Positions 36,001 through 37,239 of a stretch of DNA of 37,239 bases are shown here, piece after piece. This DNA is from Oscillospiraceae bacterium (lineage in GTDB: Bacteria > Bacillota > Clostridia > Oscillospirales > Ruminococcaceae): assembly GCA_009778065.1 (NCBI GenBank), contig WRKM01000027.1:1-37239 (forward strand), written 5' to 3'. Positions within the stretch are counted from its first letter, which is position 1, and every line of letters starts with the position of its first letter. The position numbers and the translations under genes are program-made. The notes beneath the pieces are model-generated. The model saw nothing but the letters and a program-made list of their open reading frames with translations. It did not search any database and was not told where the DNA came from.

Positions 36001-36225
36001 TCCGGTGGTGATATGACTTTTCTACGGGAAAAATTACTCGAAATAAAAAAATCAGCCCTTGAATTTAATAAGAGAACCGTAAGAAAGGCACTCGATGAAC
36101 TCGGACAGAACAAATGGGATTCCGACATAAGCAAGTTAATTGATGAAATATCCGCGCATATTCTGCACAGCGAGTTTAAAAAAGCCGCCTCTCTTGCGGA
36201 GACATATATTAACGAGAACAAGTAA
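33037..36225 (+). CDS. Hybrid histidine kinase with Cache sensor, PAS, REC and Hpt
   Basis: 1062 residues. Order: a transmembrane helix (about 9-31); an extracellular Cache-type sensor (about 35-280) with VPYVKAALDG and LGVISIAPVYDADFNIIGA; a second helix (about 282-305); a PAS domain (about 335-440) with ICYEVLQQD..KRCYFCPCHQL, a cysteine cluster CxxCxC; HisKA with His464 in NMSHEIRTPMNVILG; HATPase_c (NLLSNAFKYT, DTGQGM, GTGLGMSI); a receiver with Asp773 in FMDHMMPGMNG; and Hpt with His925 in AAHGLKSALANVG. It senses a small extracellular ligand and perhaps redox or metal through the Cys cluster (inference). It shares its C-terminal architecture with the minus-strand hybrid kinase, pointing to a common origin. 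Confidence 0.93.
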   Translation: MEIKNIRKTIFIPLIALAIVCSSLVLTFSIVLYRQDILESMDEKLHVASMSAENEIDSYKMRSLIAVFGIADSKYMETPIAESSHDMVEDVVLRHLPTLAQIGYGLTYDREGNLLYNTNDHDNQGENYAHVPYVKAALDGVISTHLVSNEDARLGVISIAPVYDADFNIIGATSFGYRLDRQDVVKRINEVTGCEVTFFVGDERVSTTILDEDGEYAIGTTLSSEISEKVLSGGEFTGRVYTLGKEYVAQYNPMHNSEGKVIGIMLVALPTEESNDKIVHFIFNGILITIGIIVVSIIVAIYITHVVERRLRSSMEAMNKAISEKDTLLGMERILNGLNTMIYVTDPETSEIIFINEYMREHYNIEGDGVGQICYEVLQQDTDKRCYFCPCHQLDKEPDRIITWEEKSTVTGRIYQNTDRYIKLPGGKTVHMQHSVDMNELIEAKEVAEHSNHAKGIFLANMSHEIRTPMNVILGISEIQLRNTELSEDAVEAFEKICDSGTLLLNIINDILDFSKIEAGKLEIVEDLYDIPSLVNDTIQINRMRCESKIIKFNLKVDENTPLELMGDELRIRQILNNLLSNAFKYTDEGEVCLSVSSKSENDGDMVTLVFRVTDTGQGMDSEQLEELFDEYSRFNMQLNRSVDGTGLGMSITKRLVDLMSGEIKVESEPGKGTEFTVLIPQKRVGSAICGAELAERLQRFRFKGMSISKRARIVHAHMPYGKVLVVDDIESNLFVAKGMLSPYRLQVETVKSGIESVQKVKDGNVYDIIFMDHMMPGMNGIEAVTIIRELGYEHPIVALTANAVSGQAEIFLASGFDGFISKPIDSRELNQYLIEFIRDKQSAEVLEAAEREREQIYDSRNNTADSGSNAAGSDKTGTLDAEILKFFLTDAKNTIEVIESTYLRLDTLGDDADEDMEKFVVAAHGLKSALANVGKVSLADIAFELEQAGEEKNLVIIEDVAPGFISSIKALIEESKQPDDDTAEKNLSGGDMTFLREKLLEIKKSALEFNKRTVRKALDELGQNKWDSDISKLIDEISAHILHSEFKKAASLAETYINENK

Positions 36226-36371
36226 AGCTTCGTTTAAGACAAAATTCATCATTTTTTTCCAAAATTCTGCACCATTTATTTATTCCGCGCATATTCTGTA
36301 TCAGTAGCGATTCGGCGAAGATTGTCGAAGCCAATCGAAACTGAAAAACAACGAAAGCGAGGGAAGAATAA

Positions 36372-36719
36372 ATGAGCTGTAACAGAAATCACGGACGTGA
36401 GAATATCGAGAGAGGCGAGTTCGGAGGATTCTCCGGATGCGAAAACTGCGGTGGTGAGTGCCGAGGCGGATGCAATGACAGAGGCGAGTATAATTGCCGC
36501 GATGACCGCAGAGTCGTAAAGCATCGCCACATAGTCAAGCATAAACACGATATTATTCACGAATACGATGTCACTCACAGGCATGACCATCACTACTACG
36601 ATGTTGTGACGACCCGTGAGGAACACAGACATCACGACCACAGACACCACAGACCGAATTATTGCATCGAAGGTCAGGAGTGTTCGGGTGCGTCCGAATT
36701 CGTTGAAGAAAACGAATAA
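36372..36719 (+). CDS. His/Cys-rich CotD-like protein (candidate spore coat)
   Basis: 115 residues. The N-terminal third is Cys/Gly/Arg-rich (GCENCGGECRGGCNDRGEYN). The middle is a His/Lys/Tyr repeat, KHRHIVKHKHDIIHEYDVTH followed by RHDHHYYDVV, then HRHHDHRHH and a Cys pair near the end (YCIEGQEC). Such HxH-Y-D-V repeats resemble CotD-type inner spore coat proteins of Bacilli and Clostridia; metal binding is also plausible. No signal peptide is present. GCGAGGGAAG supplies the ribosome site. A CATATT-type box at about 36288 could be a sporulation sigma element, but this is weak. A strong hairpin ends the unit. Confidence 0.55.
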   Translation: MSCNRNHGRENIERGEFGGFSGCENCGGECRGGCNDRGEYNCRDDRRVVKHRHIVKHKHDIIHEYDVTHRHDHHYYDVVTTREEHRHHDHRHHRPNYCIEGQECSGASEFVEENE

Positions 36720-36733
36720 TCGGCGTATCGTAG

Positions 36734-36780
36734 GATGAATAAAACGAAACGGATTAAGTATCTGATACTTAATCCGTTTC
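36734..36780. repeat. Dispersed palindromic element, copy 2 (terminator)
   Basis: Matches 4861-4905 at 43 of 45 positions. Here the palindrome extends to 18-bp perfect arms (CGAAACGGATTAAGTATC) around a single T (36744-36780 or so). It lies 15 bp after the CotD-like gene and probably ends its transcript. The shared stretch also includes GATGAATAAAAC left of the palindrome, beyond what a terminator needs. Confidence 0.7.
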
Positions 36781-37156
36781 GCCTTTCACCAATTCCGCGA
36801 TTAAAGCGTTTTTTTTATGAAATTTATCCTACACCTACATTAATCTATATTTTTCTTTATATTTCATGAAATTAATAAGAATATGCAATGAATAATTGCA
36901 AATGTAACAACACAAATCAAGAAAAATAACCTTAAAGCAAGAAAAATCATGAATTTGCAACGATTTGTTGCAAATGTAACAACACAAAACAAGGAAAAAC
37001 AAGTAAAATCAACAAAATTCAAGAAAAAATAAGGACAAAAAACAATACTTTTTTCGATAATTTTCTGTTATTATTAAGAAATAAGCTGTAGAACTAAATA
37101 CATCTTATAGAATTTAAAACATTTTTGTAAACCCTTAGGGGTAGAAAGGAAACGTC
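36781..37156. other. AT-rich gene-free region with repeats
   Basis: No gene is seen over about 375 bp. It holds two direct repeats (see 36896-36988), an inverted TTGCAAC/GTTGCAA pair at 36955-36973, and many CAAGAAAAA-like words. An ACCC-TTAG-GGGT dyad lies about 37133-37143. GAAAGGA (37144-37150) is the ribosome site of the next gene. No convincing sigma-A promoter was found. Confidence 0.5.
36896..36988. repeat. Pair of direct repeats 72 bp apart
   Basis: TTGCAAATGTAACAACACAA plus A occurs at 36896-36916 and 36968-36988 (21 of 21 identical), each followed by a similar CAAGRAAAAA tail. A TTGCAAC/GTTGCAA inverted repeat overlaps the second copy. The pair may be operator sites for the secreted protein gene at 37157 or the trace of a short duplication. 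Confidence 0.65.
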
Positions 37157-37239
37157 ATGACAGGAAATTTTAAAAAGGTATTGAGCTTTACCATTTGTTT
37201 TGCTATAATATTAAGTATAGCAACAACCGTACCGCTCAA
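37157..37239 (+). CDS. Start of a secreted protein, 3' partial
   Basis: The first 27 codons encode MTGNFKKVLSFTICFAIILS followed by IATTVPL, a clear signal peptide (Lys-Lys then a hydrophobic stretch). GAAAGGA lies 6 nt ahead of the ATG. The gene runs off the window, so nothing more can be said. Confidence 0.65.
   Translation, partial: MTGNFKKVLSFTICFAIILSIATTVPL

Noticed and set aside
36283-36300. Sporulation sigma-factor promoter for the CotD-like gene
   Set aside because: A CATATT box is present but the -35 match is poor and the -10 deviates from both sigma-E and sigma-K patterns; too weak to list as a feature.
36276-36650. Minus-strand hydrophobic frame opposite the CotD-like gene
   Set aside because: Hydrophobicity comes from reading CAC/CAT/GAC codons in reverse (GTG/ATG/GTC); no ribosome site; the plus frame has a sensible start, composition and terminator.
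36896-36988. Replication-origin-like iterons
   Set aside because: Only two copies, no DnaA boxes and no replication gene nearby.

Overview
The window reads as a stretch of a low-to-mid GC Gram-positive anaerobe, most likely an uncultured Clostridia member of the Oscillospiraceae/Ruminococcus type. The grounds are near-consensus sigma-A promoters with strong AGGAGG ribosome sites, lipoproteins with Gram-positive lipoboxes, repeated dockerin modules, CBM2-like modules, a group II ECF vitamin transporter subunit, a CotD-like His-rich protein suggesting sporulation, and Firmicutes-style hybrid kinases. Taxonomy is inferred from gene content only.

Layout. 1-4774 (+): the 3' part of a giant modular surface protein (CBM2-like modules, Cys motifs, acidic linker, seven WxxxxYGxGxFVAVG repeats, C39-like cysteine peptidase), then a lipoprotein and a membrane-anchored protein. 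4888-6062 (-): a cobalamin riboswitch controlling a transcobalamin-like DUF4430 lipoprotein and an ECF S component. 6151-9365 (+): a CorC/HlyC-type CBS protein, an NfeD-like membrane protein and a lipoprotein. 9507-10186 (+): an HEPN/MNT toxin-antitoxin pair. 10274-13090 (-): a 938-residue protein with three dockerin modules. 13120-13282: two inverted palindromic sites around a promoter. 13283-13891 (-): a serine recombinase. 13892-15930: an accessory patch with a candidate small RNA, a chimeric gene scar, a DUF4143 ATPase and four 23-bp-spaced repeats. 15931-21262 (+): housekeeping run of ROK kinase, ilvD, radC and uvrB. 21265-24344 (+): RhuM pseudogene, intact RhuM gene, RelB-like antitoxin with a beheaded PIN toxin, and a lipoprotein. 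24384-26313 (+): trpBA. 26398-27246 (-): a secreted C-terminally anchored protein. 27391-36225: a divergent signalling cluster (lipid kinase, hybrid kinase and REC-GGDEF on minus; lone receiver and hybrid kinase on plus). 36372-36719 (+): CotD-like protein. 37157 to the end (+): start of a secreted protein.

The most notable system is at 13090-13957. Two palindromic sites share 9-bp arms and have the asymmetric cores GT and AC, so they lie in opposite orientation, as serine-invertase crossover sites do. They flank a TTGACA-17-TAAAAT promoter that at present points away from the dockerin gene, and one site abuts the stop codon of a serine recombinase. This predicts a phase-variable ON/OFF switch for a multi-dockerin surface protein, captured here in the OFF orientation. 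A candidate small RNA driven by a related promoter lies just beyond the recombinase.

Other points are back-to-back promoters at 6075-6120 whose -35 boxes touch, the B12-riboswitch capture operon, a 45-bp palindromic element found about 32 kb apart (4861 and 36734), and several gene remnants (RhuM, PIN toxin, resolvase-kinase chimera) that mark 13.9-23.2 kb as a turnover zone.
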